Assembly (NCBI GenBank): GCA_016795035.1
Contig: JAEUIT010000013.1
Span: forward strand, 26,231 to 90,230
DNA: 64,000 bases
Direction of reading: 5' to 3'
Source of the DNA: Phycisphaerae bacterium
GTDB lineage: Bacteria > Planctomycetota > Phycisphaerae > Phycisphaerales > SM1A02
The stretch's first letter is position 1; each line of letters starts with the position of its first letter. A model generated the notes under the pieces. That model ran no database searches and was not told the DNA's origin. It was given only the letters and a program-made list of their open reading frames with translations. Positions 8,502 to 16,932 of this stretch are shown piece by piece. The position numbers and the translations under genes were made by a program.

Positions 8502-9632
8502 ATGACCCCCGAACTGCCCACGCTCGTGCACGTCCCGCCCCGGCTCGCCGACATCGAGTTCACGGTGCGGCTCGCCGCCGAGTTCCGCGAACTGGAACTC
8601 CCGACCGAGGACGTCGACTTCACGAACCCGATCCAGTTCGCCCCGCTCTACGCGGCGATGGCGAGCTACGGCGCGGTGCTTCTCACCGTTGCAGCTCGAC
8701 CGGCCTACGACAACGGCTCGCTCCGCGAGTGGCTCGGGTACCTCTGCACGACCGAGGGGCTCACGCTCGTCTCGCTCGAGCGGAGCACGCTGAACGGTCG
8801 ACCGACGATGGTCGCCGAAGCGACGCAGCCGAGCGACGCGGGCGTGATGCGCATCCGCACGCATCTCATCGAGGACGGCGGACGGCTTCTCAACATCAGC
8901 ATCATCGCGCCCGACGCGCTCTGGGCCGGAATCTCGCCGACGCTCATGGCGATGCAGCAGACGTTCGAGCTGCTGCGCCCGCGCGGAAGCACCGTGCCGC
9001 TCGAACCGAACGCAGCGCCCGATGCCGACGCTGCAACGTCGAGCGATTCGGAGCCTGGCGCCGACGGCGGCAACGCGGAGTCGTCGGAGGCCCCCTTCTG
9101 CACCTGCCTCGACCCCGAACATCCGACCAACGTGCGCCTGCGCGACGCCCGCGTCGGCCTCGTGCCGCGCGTGCACGAACAGGCGACCGCCACGCGGCAC
9201 GCCCTCGTGGCCCCGGCCGCGATCGAGGCGCTCATCCGCGTGCCCGCAGGCTGGCACGTCCTCGACGACGGCACGCGCACGCTCGTCTTCGACGCCGCGG
9301 GTCGCATCCAGATCAGCCTGAACCTTCGCCCGATCACCGACGTCGACACGTTCCTCCGCGGCGTCGAGCGCGAGCACCGATCGCAGCAGCCGTCGCTCCA
9401 GACCCTGATCACGATGCTCGGCCGCTATCCGGCGATCCTTCTCCACCAACTCCAGGTCAACGGCGAGCAGCTCGAACAGGGCTTCCTCGTCCATCCCGAA
9501 GGCTGCGACCGGGACGGCCTCATGCTCGTCGCCCGCGTGACCGCCGCGGAGAAGGACATGGGCGACGCGATGGAACTGATCGACACGATCTTCGGCAGCG
9601 TCCTGACGCCGCGGGCGCTCACCCAGGCCTAA
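8502..9632 (+). CDS. Conserved hypothetical protein, duplicated DcrB/DUF1795-like halves
   Basis: The 376-residue protein starts at ATG 8502, divergent from the glycosidase gene 102 bases away. Two halves look related in layout. Residues about 1-165 contain FTVRLAAEFREL and a strand series ending ISPTLMAMQQTFELL. Residues about 235-370 contain ALIRVPAGWHVLDDGTRTLVF and end MGDAMELIDTIFGSV. That pattern (strands, then a closing helix before a Phe) resembles the PsbP/DcrB/DUF1795 fold. An acidic Ala/Ser linker with a CxC pair separates them. No signal peptide or membrane segment is seen. Function is unknown; the fold suggestion is weak. Confidence 0.6.
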   Translation: MTPELPTLVHVPPRLADIEFTVRLAAEFRELELPTEDVDFTNPIQFAPLYAAMASYGAVLLTVAARPAYDNGSLREWLGYLCTTEGLTLVSLERSTLNGRPTMVAEATQPSDAGVMRIRTHLIEDGGRLLNISIIAPDALWAGISPTLMAMQQTFELLRPRGSTVPLEPNAAPDADAATSSDSEPGADGGNAESSEAPFCTCLDPEHPTNVRLRDARVGLVPRVHEQATATRHALVAPAAIEALIRVPAGWHVLDDGTRTLVFDAAGRIQISLNLRPITDVDTFLRGVEREHRSQQPSLQTLITMLGRYPAILLHQLQVNGEQLEQGFLVHPEGCDRDGLMLVARVTAAEKDMGDAMELIDTIFGSVLTPRALTQA

Positions 9633-9710
9633 CAGCCCGTCACGACAGGCCGTGGATGCGGTGCGGCGGCGGAGACGCCACAATGGGGGCGCGGCTCCGC
9701 CGTCGCTCGC

Positions 9711-10745
9711 ATGCTTCCACTGATCTTCGCCATCACCGCCTTGCTTGCGTTCACGGCCGCGTGGGCGCTGATGTCGCTGATCGTCGGGCGCGAGGATTTC
9801 GCGGAGCCGCGATGCGCCGCCTGCAACAGAGACGTCTCCGATCGCCTGTGGCCCGACGCCGACGGCGCCGCGCTGACCTGCGCCTGCGGCGCGACGCTTG
9901 ACGGTTCGAACGACTCCACGTTTCGCTCGACGCGCCGCGTTCGTGGCCGTCGCGTGCGGAGCCGACGAGGGAAACTCGGCGTCGTGGCGCTTGTCGCGCT
10001 CCTCGCCGCGATCCTCACGACCGACGCCGTGCTTCGAGCCCGTGGCCTGACGTGGTGGCGCGTCGTGCCGGAGTTCGTGGTCATTCAGGGCGTCGAGAGC
10101 CGCTCGAAAGACGCGCGCGAGGAAGCGGAGCGGCGGGCGGTCGCGGGCACCCTCTCGGTCGATGGGGCGCAGGACCTGATCGCGCGCGCGGTCTCGGCGG
10201 GCATGTACGACCTCGACGAGTCGGTCGCCCGGACCGCGCTGGGCGCGCCGTCGTCGCGGGAAGCCTTCCTCGCGCGCTTCTTCAACGTCACCGCCTCCCC
10301 CACGATCGATTGGCAGAAGGCGGAGCCCGCGCCGAACGGCACCGTGAAGCTGCGGGTCATCAACATCTACTCGCCGTTCGTCACGAGTTTCGTGCGCCTC
10401 GAGGCGGTGCGCATCGACGGGGTCCAAGTCCCGTGGAGGCTCGAACGGGACGAGACGGTGGGAAGCTTCGGCACCGGCCATCGCATCCTGCTCGATCGAG
10501 GCGATCTCTTCTGCACGCCGCTCGCTCCGCTCTCGCCGAGCGGATCGAAGGTGGAGATCGACGTCACCCTCGCGCTCGGGCCGCACACGCTGGGCGTGCC
10601 GTTTGATCCGTACATCGATCCCCCGCTCGGCGACACGGCGCGCCCCCCGTCCGAATGGTGCGTGCCGGTCACGTCCATCACGCGCACGATCCGGTGCGTC
10701 CTGCCGCCGCCGCAGCCACTTCCGAACGCGAGCGTGCAGCCATGA
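9711..10745 (+). CDS. Membrane-anchored zinc-ribbon protein (paralogue 1)
   Basis: The 344-residue product has an N-terminal hydrophobic helix (LPLIFAITALLAFTAAWALM), then a zinc-ribbon-like element with CAAC near residues 35-38 and CAC near 57-59. A basic stretch and a second hydrophobic helix (VVALVALLAAILTTDAVL) follow. The remaining 230 residues are probably extracytoplasmic and include a beta-rich region (TVKLRVINIYSPFVTSFVRLEAVRID). The TGA stop overlaps the ATG of the next gene, so the two are translationally coupled. The next gene has the same order of features. No known family is recognised. Confidence 0.6.
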   Translation: MLPLIFAITALLAFTAAWALMSLIVGREDFAEPRCAACNRDVSDRLWPDADGAALTCACGATLDGSNDSTFRSTRRVRGRRVRSRRGKLGVVALVALLAAILTTDAVLRARGLTWWRVVPEFVVIQGVESRSKDAREEAERRAVAGTLSVDGAQDLIARAVSAGMYDLDESVARTALGAPSSREAFLARFFNVTASPTIDWQKAEPAPNGTVKLRVINIYSPFVTSFVRLEAVRIDGVQVPWRLERDETVGSFGTGHRILLDRGDLFCTPLAPLSPSGSKVEIDVTLALGPHTLGVPFDPYIDPPLGDTARPPSEWCVPVTSITRTIRCVLPPPQPLPNASVQP

Positions 10746-12283
10746 CGCCCGCCGCGCTTCTCGTCGTTGCAGCCGTGTTCGCCGTGGCGGGCGCCCTGGC
10801 GAGGCCGATCGCCGCGTTCGCGCGCGGGATCATCGTGGGCCGCCCCGTCCTCATGCCTCCGCGGTGCGCCGGCTGCGGATCGCAGCTGCGCGGCGCCGGC
10901 CGCTCGTTGCCCGAGGCCTGCCCCGAGTGCGGCCGCCCGACGGGCGATCCGCGCGCGGTCCGCCGCACGCGCCCGGCGCATGCGCACGACACGCTCTCGC
11001 CGTTGCGTCGATCCGGCGCGCTCGTCGCGACCGCGGTCGTGGCCGCGTGCGCGCTCGGCGTTGCAGCCTACTGGGCGGTCGCCGTCGCCCGGCGGCTGCC
11101 CTCGCCATCGTCGACCGGCGGGATCACCGTCCGCCCGACGAAGGGATCGCACGAGGCGTGCCTCCGTTGGGCGCGCGGCGAGGTCGAGATGCTTTCGCCG
11201 ACCGACATGCAGCTCGTGCAGAATCTCGACGGACAGGACGGGGATGAGCTCCGGGCGTTCGTCGAGGCCCTCCTCGAAGGCTCGCGCGCGCCCGACCGCC
11301 GCACCATCCTCGTCGCGGCCGCCGTCGAGAGCGCGCGCCGCGATCCGGCATCCGTTCCGACGCTTCGAAAGGCGATCGCCGAGCGCATCGTCGCTCCCCG
11401 TTGCATCGCGACGACGAGCGTGGCGCCCGGCGGCGAGATCGTGGTCGCGCTGGTGCAGCCGGTGATCGCGGCGCACGCGTGGATGGCCATCGAGGGTGCG
11501 CGTCTCGACGGAGCGCCGTTACCGCTCTCGAGCGCCCAGTCCGGCCCGGGCCAGGGGCTCCTCGAGACGGGCGTGAGCGCGACCTCGCAGCTCCTCGCGA
11601 GCGCGACCGCTCCGCTCGCGCCCGGCACCTATGCGCTCGAGATCGACTGGAGCGCGGACTGGCCGCTCGTCGGACCGAACGGCGCACCGACCGTCCCCGG
11701 CCTCTTCCCGACCCGGGCCACGGAGCGCCGCACGCTCGTCGTTGCAGCCGCGCCCGAGACGATCGAGGCGTCGACGCCGTTCGACGCACTCTCGACGTTG
11801 CAATTCGCCGAGCAGCCGTACATCGTCCTGATGCCGCCGGCGTTCGCCGAGGAAGGCCGCGTCGGGGCGTGGATCCGGTTTCCGTCGATGCCGTTCGCCT
11901 TTCATGGCACATGGTCCGTGCGAACGCCGCCCGTGGCGTGCGACGCCGCGGCGTCCCCGGCGCCGGCGACGGTGTGGTCGCCGCTCTCGAACCTCGGGTT
12001 CGAGATGAGCACGCTCGACCTCACCGCCGCGGGACTCGTGCCCGACCCGCGGCTCGCGGACACGGAGAGCGTCCGCCTCCGGTTCGATCCCGCGCCCACG
12101 CCTCCGACCCGACCGCCCGAGTCCCTGGCTGCAACGCAGAGGTGGGGCGCGACGCCCGGTCGAGCGCGGGATTCGTCCGTCCGCGAACCGATCGAATTCG
12201 TCTTCCGTCGATGGCCCCTAAGCCGCGACGGCACCACGTTTCACCTCGAACGCATCGAGCGGGCCGAGCCGCTCCCCAAGTGA
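10742..12283 (+). CDS. Membrane-anchored zinc-ribbon protein (paralogue 2)
   Basis: This 513-residue protein repeats the layout of its upstream neighbour. An N-terminal helix (AALLVVAAVFAVAGAL) is followed by a cleaner zinc ribbon, CAGC then CPEC, near residues 40-65, and by a second helix (ALVATAVVAACALGVAAYWAVAV). The long C-terminal part includes AWMAIEGARLDGAPLPL, comparable to VRLEAVRIDGVQVPW in the neighbour. ATG 10742 was chosen because it overlaps the preceding stop as ATGA. The gene contains four exact copies of the 13-base word CTGCAACGNNGAG (10760, 11054, 11735, 12129). The pair probably arose by tandem duplication. Function is unknown. Confidence 0.6.
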   Translation: MTPAALLVVAAVFAVAGALARPIAAFARGIIVGRPVLMPPRCAGCGSQLRGAGRSLPEACPECGRPTGDPRAVRRTRPAHAHDTLSPLRRSGALVATAVVAACALGVAAYWAVAVARRLPSPSSTGGITVRPTKGSHEACLRWARGEVEMLSPTDMQLVQNLDGQDGDELRAFVEALLEGSRAPDRRTILVAAAVESARRDPASVPTLRKAIAERIVAPRCIATTSVAPGGEIVVALVQPVIAAHAWMAIEGARLDGAPLPLSSAQSGPGQGLLETGVSATSQLLASATAPLAPGTYALEIDWSADWPLVGPNGAPTVPGLFPTRATERRTLVVAAAPETIEASTPFDALSTLQFAEQPYIVLMPPAFAEEGRVGAWIRFPSMPFAFHGTWSVRTPPVACDAAASPAPATVWSPLSNLGFEMSTLDLTAAGLVPDPRLADTESVRLRFDPAPTPPTRPPESLAATQRWGATPGRARDSSVREPIEFVFRRWPLSRDGTTFHLERIERAEPLPK

Positions 12284-12310
12284 CTCCGCAGCACGCGAGC
12301 ATTCTCGACG

Positions 12311-13132
12311 ATGGCGATTGACCTCACGTCCCTCTGGAACTTCCGCGATCCCGCCCTGAGCGAAGCCCGCTTCCGCGCGGCCCTCGCCGACGCGACCGGC
12401 GACGACGCGATCATCCTCCGCACGCAGATCGCCCGCACCCTCGGGCTCCGCCGCGACTTCGACGGCGCGAGGCAGGCGCTTCGCGAGCTCGAGCCGCTGC
12501 TCCACGTTGCCGGCGCCGAGGCCCGCGCGCGGCACCGTCTCGAAGTCGGCCGCACCCATGCGTCGGCCACGCATCGCCCTGAGGACGTGACCGACGACGC
12601 TCGCACGCTCGCTCGCGCCGCGTTCGAGGAGGCCCGTGCCCTCGCCCGCGCGAACGCGCTCGACGCGCTTGAGATCGACGCGATCCACATGCTCGCGTTC
12701 GTGGACACGACCCCCGAGGCGCAGCTCCACTGGGCCCGCGAGGCGCTGGCGGTGTCGCTCTCGTCGTTGCAGCCCGATGCGACCCGCTGGCAGCCGTCGA
12801 TCCGCAACAACGTGGGCTACGCCCTGCATCAACTCGGCCGTCTTGACGAGGCCCTCGACGAGTTTCGCCTGGCGCTCGCCCTACGCGAGCGCGGCACCGA
12901 CGCCTCCGCGACGCGCGTGGCCCGATGGATGGTCGCGTGGACGCTGCGGTCGCTCGGGCGCGTCGACGAGGCGCTCGCGATGCAGCAGGCCCTCGAGACC
13001 GACTGCGACGCCGCGGGCGCGCCCGACCCCTACGTCTTCGACGAGCTCTCCGCGTTGCATCGGGCGCGGGGCGACGACGCCGCGGCGGCGCGCTATGCGG
13101 AGCAGGCGGCACAGGCACGGGCCGCGAAATAA
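12311..13132 (+). CDS. TPR-repeat protein
   Basis: The 273-residue product is almost entirely helical with TPR-type spacing, for example IRNNVGYALHQLGRLDEALDEFRLALAL at about residues 162-190 and RWMVAWTLRSLGRVDEALAMQQAL after it. No signal peptide or other domain is visible, so it is probably a cytoplasmic scaffold or adaptor. It starts 27 bases after the paralogue pair on the same strand and may be co-transcribed with it. The opposite strand also has long open frames with low-complexity Arg/Ala composition; these are shadows of the GC-rich coding frame. Confidence 0.75.
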   Translation: MAIDLTSLWNFRDPALSEARFRAALADATGDDAIILRTQIARTLGLRRDFDGARQALRELEPLLHVAGAEARARHRLEVGRTHASATHRPEDVTDDARTLARAAFEEARALARANALDALEIDAIHMLAFVDTTPEAQLHWAREALAVSLSSLQPDATRWQPSIRNNVGYALHQLGRLDEALDEFRLALALRERGTDASATRVARWMVAWTLRSLGRVDEALAMQQALETDCDAAGAPDPYVFDELSALHRARGDDAAAARYAEQAAQARAAK

Positions 13133-13138
13133 CCCTGG

Positions 13139-14755
13139 TCACGTCCGAGCGCGGCGCTCGTCGTCGGCCACGAGCGCGGTCACGCGCGCGACCGTAGTGC
13201 GCTCCTCGCGCGCCAGCTCCTCCAGCGTGCGCGGACGCTCCCCCTGCCAGCCGTAGCGGCGCGCGAGGAGCGGCGTCGCATGCGTCCGCGCGGGGCGATC
13301 CACGAGCTCTTGCCACGCCGCGAGCCGTTCGAAGAGGCGCGGCAGCGGCAGCGATCCGCGCTCGTGCCGCGCGAGCGCGCGGTCGCGACGTCCGCCGCCG
13401 TCGCTGCCGAGCCCGTGCCGCGCGACCATGAGGTCGGCGTCGTGCGCGATCACGCGCCGCGGCACCTGGCGCCGCGCCGGGTCGACGGTCTCGATCGTGT
13501 CGTCGACGACGCGCACCGACTCCTCCACGAGTCGGCGGATCTCGTCGGCCGGACGCCGGGCGAGGCCGCCGCCGAGCGCCTGCTGCACGCGGCCGATCGC
13601 CACGCCGAGCCAGCGCTCGACCAGCTTTCGCTTCACGCGCAACGCCCAACGGAGGTCGGTCTCGATACGGTCGAGCGTCGCGCGGTCGGGTTGCCGCGCG
13701 AGCCCCTCGACCGCGCCGCGCGCTCGACGTTTCAGGAGGTTGTAGGCCGCGAGCATGAGCTCCTCCTCGGCGAGGAGCGCCGCGTTCGGCGTGCGCTCCG
13801 TCGCGAGCGCCTCGAGAAGCGCGATCGCCTCCGGCGCGGGGAACGCGGTCGCGAGTCCTCGGGCCACGATCGGGGACTCGAGGATGGTCGCGTCGGCGTC
13901 GGGCCGCTCGAACGTCGCGAACTCGGTCCACGTCAGCCGCGCGGCCCGCAGGCGCTCGGCGCGCACGGTGTCGACGCGACGGCGGATCGCGTCGGCCTTC
14001 ACCTTCAGGCGCTCGCCGATGCGTTCGATCGGGATCCCCGCCCGCCACGCGCGATAGGCGAGCTGCCGTTCGCGGAAACTCCGGTCGGTCGACGCAGGCC
14101 GCACGCGTCCGCCGCCGATCCGCTGCAGGAGCTGCCGTATCGCCTCATGCGACCTGCCGAGGTCCTGCGCGACCTTCTTCGCCGCCAGGTTCTCCGTCGC
14201 GCCTGCCGCGACGAGGGACCGCACCTTCGCGAGCGCGGCGCGCGCCACCTCCGGCTCCATGCGCGTGAACTCGGCTGCAACGCGGACAAGGTCGGGGTTC
14301 GCCGCGGCGAAGCGGCGATACGCCTCGCGGTAGACGCCCACGCGGCTCCGCCCGTCGGGAAAGACGAGCCGGTGCACGATGAGCCCGCGGCTTCGCCAAC
14401 GCCGCAGCGTCTTCTCGACGACACCCGCCTCCGCCGCGAGATCGGTCAGCGTGACCGCGCCGCCGTCGCGGGCTTCCGCCGCGACCGGCACGCGCTCGGA
14501 GCAGTGCAGGATGAACGTCGACAGCTCCTCCCGAAGCACGTCGCCCGCGATCGGCCGCGGCTCGGCGTCGTCGGGCCGATAGCCGGTCACGCGCCAGACC
14601 ACGAACTCGAAGGGATACGGCGCGGCCGGATCGATGTCCGGCACGAGCGCCTCGGCCGCTTCCATCTGCCGGCGCACCGCATCGGGCGGCGCGAATGCGA
14701 GCTGCCGCTCCAATTCCTCGAGAAGTGCGGTCTTGTAACGGGCCCGACGCGGCAT
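13139..14755 (-). CDS. Multi-HTH sigma-factor-like regulatory protein
   Basis: The 538-residue product has several helix-turn-helix-like segments. A MerR-type one with a beta-wing (LTDLAAEAGVVEKTLRRWRS) lies near residues 100-120. Two more (KKVAQDLGRSHEAIRQLLQRI and IPIERIGERLKVKADAIRRR) lie in the middle. A C-terminal one (RYGWQGERPRTLEELAREE) resembles the start of sigma-70 region 4. The ATG at 14755 is preferred over an upstream start at 14884 because the latter would run into the divergent gene at 14798. I see no convincing sigma region 2, so promoter recognition as a true sigma factor is not established. It could be a lineage-specific sigma-like regulator. Confidence 0.5.
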   Translation of the reverse strand: MPRRARYKTALLEELERQLAFAPPDAVRRQMEAAEALVPDIDPAAPYPFEFVVWRVTGYRPDDAEPRPIAGDVLREELSTFILHCSERVPVAAEARDGGAVTLTDLAAEAGVVEKTLRRWRSRGLIVHRLVFPDGRSRVGVYREAYRRFAAANPDLVRVAAEFTRMEPEVARAALAKVRSLVAAGATENLAAKKVAQDLGRSHEAIRQLLQRIGGGRVRPASTDRSFRERQLAYRAWRAGIPIERIGERLKVKADAIRRRVDTVRAERLRAARLTWTEFATFERPDADATILESPIVARGLATAFPAPEAIALLEALATERTPNAALLAEEELMLAAYNLLKRRARGAVEGLARQPDRATLDRIETDLRWALRVKRKLVERWLGVAIGRVQQALGGGLARRPADEIRRLVEESVRVVDDTIETVDPARRQVPRRVIAHDADLMVARHGLGSDGGGRRDRALARHERGSLPLPRLFERLAAWQELVDRPARTHATPLLARRYGWQGERPRTLEELAREERTTVARVTALVADDERRART

Positions 14756-14797
14756 CCGGGCCGATTGTAGAGTCTGCGTCCCGAAGGCCCTCGCCAC

Positions 14798-15751
14798 ATG
14801 CAGCGACTCATCCGTTCCTCCATCGACCGTCTTCTCGCCCGCTCGCCGCGCGTGCGCGGCATGGTCGCTGGCATGCTCGGCCATCGCCTCACACCGCTCG
14901 ACCTCGACTTCCTCCGCGCGATTCCTCAGGGCCTCGTCGTCGATCTCGACCGGCAGTTCGACTATCGGCGCTCGGCCGACCCGTCGGCGCGCGGCCTCGA
15001 GAGCGTCCTCTGGTCCGTCCTCTGGGAAGCGAGCGCCACGCGGCGCATCGGGTCGCCCTGCCCGCTCCTTGCCGAGTTTCGGCTGCGCGGCAAGCGATTC
15101 CGCATGGAGCTCGACCTCGCCGAGAGCCCCGAGTGCGGCTACGCGCTCCGCAACCCCACCATCGAGCTCACGTCACTCCTCGTTGCAGGCGGCGACGTGA
15201 TGCTCGACATCGGCGCGAACGCGGGCTTCCACGCGCTGACCGCCGCGTGCTTCTATCGCCGCGTCGTCGCGTTCGAGCCGACGCCCGCCACCGCGGACCG
15301 TCTCGCGAGGAGCGTCGCCTTGAGCGGATTCGGCAACGTCGAGCTTGAGCGCTGCGCCCTCTCGAACGCGAACGGCACCGCGACATTCGCCATCGATCCC
15401 ACGCACTGCGGCACGAATCGCATCGGCACCGGCGCGCAGACGCTGTCGGTCCCGATGCGGCGCCTCGACGATCTCGTCGCCGAGCGCGGCGCGTCGTTCG
15501 GCCGCGTCAGCCTCGCGAAGATCGACGTCGAAGGCCACGAGTGCGAAGTGCTCGAGGGCGCTCGCGAGCTCGTCGCCCGCGACCGCCCGACGCTTTTCGT
15601 CGAGTTCAACACCGCCGCGCACTTCGACCGCTTCCGCGCGATGCTGCCGGCGGGCTACCGCGCGTGCACCGTCGACGTCGACGGACGCGAGACGCCGATC
15701 GCGACCGCCGCGCAGGCCGTGGCCGTGCGCGACGTCACGTTCCGCGCCTGA
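14798..15751 (+). CDS. FkbM-family SAM-dependent methyltransferase
   Basis: The 317-residue protein contains the FkbM-type methyltransferase core. The SAM-binding loop MLDIGANAGFHALTAA lies near residues 135-150 and is followed by VAFEPTPATADRL (motif II acidic residue). Later come LAKIDVEGHECEVLEGAREL and PTLFVEFN. Members O-methylate sugars or other small molecules, often for cell-surface glycans. A helical N-terminal extension of about 110 residues precedes the core. The gene starts 43 bases from the divergent sigma-like gene, so the two share a small regulatory region. The target is unknown. Confidence 0.85.
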   Translation: MQRLIRSSIDRLLARSPRVRGMVAGMLGHRLTPLDLDFLRAIPQGLVVDLDRQFDYRRSADPSARGLESVLWSVLWEASATRRIGSPCPLLAEFRLRGKRFRMELDLAESPECGYALRNPTIELTSLLVAGGDVMLDIGANAGFHALTAACFYRRVVAFEPTPATADRLARSVALSGFGNVELERCALSNANGTATFAIDPTHCGTNRIGTGAQTLSVPMRRLDDLVAERGASFGRVSLAKIDVEGHECEVLEGARELVARDRPTLFVEFNTAAHFDRFRAMLPAGYRACTVDVDGRETPIATAAQAVAVRDVTFRA

Positions 15752-15767
15752 GGCAACGCCTCGACGG

Positions 15768-16919
15768 TCACCGCGGCATGAGCGTCGCCGCCACTCGTCG
15801 TTGCAGCTCTGGAAACGCGCGGCCGAACGCACCGATCGCACCGACAAGGGAACGCCGCTCGAGCACCGATGCGACGAGCGCGGTGCGCCGATGCCCCGCG
15901 CGCAGCCGCTCGCGCCAGAGTCGCTCGTAGCGTCGCCGCTCCTCGACGCCCCACGCGCCCCGCTCCGCCGTCGCTTCGACGAGGGCCGCCGACGAGGCGA
16001 GCGCCCACGTGATGCCCTCGCCGGTGAAGGGTTCGACGTATCCCGCCGCGTCGCCGACGAGCGCGACGCTGGGCGCGGTGCGGGCCCGCGTCGACCACGG
16101 CATCGGGCCGACGGCCGCAAAGCCGAAGGCGCGCTCGCGCCAGCCGTGCCCCAAGAGCGCGCGAAGGGTCGGCGCGCGTGCGGCGAACCAGTCGATCGCG
16201 TCGAACGGGCGCGACGGCATGTCCGCGTTCGAGGCCACGCACGCCGCGAGGTGCCATCGGTCGGCCGTGCGGACGACGCCGAGATAGCCGCCGTCCGCGA
16301 CGTACATGCGGATCGCATCGGCCGGCTCCGACGCGTCGTCGCCTCCGCGCCGAGGCACGTCGAGCGCGAAGCCGAACTTGCGGCCGACGCGCTCGCCCAC
16401 GAGCCCGGCCGCGCGGGCCACCCCGCTTCCGAGGCCGTCGGCGCCGACGACGAGCCGCACCCGCGCGGTCACGCCGTCGAGCGTCACGTCGGCCCCATGG
16501 TCGTCGTTGCCGACGAGCCGCGCGGCAACGCGGAGACGGACGTCGACGCCCGCGCCGGCCGCGCGATCGAGGAGCGCGGCGTCGAGCGCGCGCCGGTCGA
16601 TCGCCACGCCCTCGCCTGCGAAGGCCTGCTCGGCGACGCGCGATTCCCCGTTGCCGTCGACCCGGAGGACGAGGCCGCGCCGCGTCGTCGAGCCGTGCGC
16701 GTTCACGAGCGACGCCACGGCGTCGGTGCCGAGGAGTTCGACGAGCCGCGCGACGCCGTGCGGATGGATGCAGTGTCCGCAGCACTTCGCACGGCCTCGT
16801 TCGGCGCGATCGACGAGCGTGACGCGCCACCCGCGGCGCGCGAGCCCGATCGCCGCGGCGCTTCCGGCCGGGCCGGCACCGATCACGAGCGCGTCGCAGG
16901 AGTCGTTCGCCGAGGTCAC
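15768..16919 (-). CDS. Geranylgeranyl-reductase-type FAD oxidoreductase
   Basis: The 383-residue flavoprotein opens with ALVIGAGPAGSAAAIGLARRGWRVTLVDRA, a classic Rossmann dinucleotide motif. The group-specific CCGHCIHPHGVARL follows near residue 50. Later come VGADGLGSGVARAAGL and ALVGDAAGYVEPFTGEGITWAL, the second FAD-contact motif (GD...PFTGEGI). This is the layout of the geranylgeranyl reductase/digeranylgeranylglycerophospholipid reductase group, which reduces isoprenoid chains or other hydrophobic substrates. I chose the GTG at 16919 because it lies 14 bases after the upstream gene's stop and immediately before the FAD motif. Substrate is not determined by context. Confidence 0.8.
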   Translation of the reverse strand: MTSANDSCDALVIGAGPAGSAAAIGLARRGWRVTLVDRAERGRAKCCGHCIHPHGVARLVELLGTDAVASLVNAHGSTTRRGLVLRVDGNGESRVAEQAFAGEGVAIDRRALDAALLDRAAGAGVDVRLRVAARLVGNDDHGADVTLDGVTARVRLVVGADGLGSGVARAAGLVGERVGRKFGFALDVPRRGGDDASEPADAIRMYVADGGYLGVVRTADRWHLAACVASNADMPSRPFDAIDWFAARAPTLRALLGHGWRERAFGFAAVGPMPWSTRARTAPSVALVGDAAGYVEPFTGEGITWALASSAALVEATAERGAWGVEERRRYERLWRERLRAGHRRTALVASVLERRSLVGAIGAFGRAFPELQRRVAATLMPR

Positions 16920-16932
16920 GCCACGAGCGTAC

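Noticed and set aside
5331..9632. Plus-strand open frame across the glycosidase gene
   Set aside because: Only the last 376 codons, from 8502, look like protein; the rest is antisense to a gene with signal peptide and glycosidase motifs.
14756..14884. Longer N-terminus for the sigma-like protein starting at 14884
   Set aside because: It would overlap the start of the divergent FkbM gene, and the added residues show no conservation pattern.
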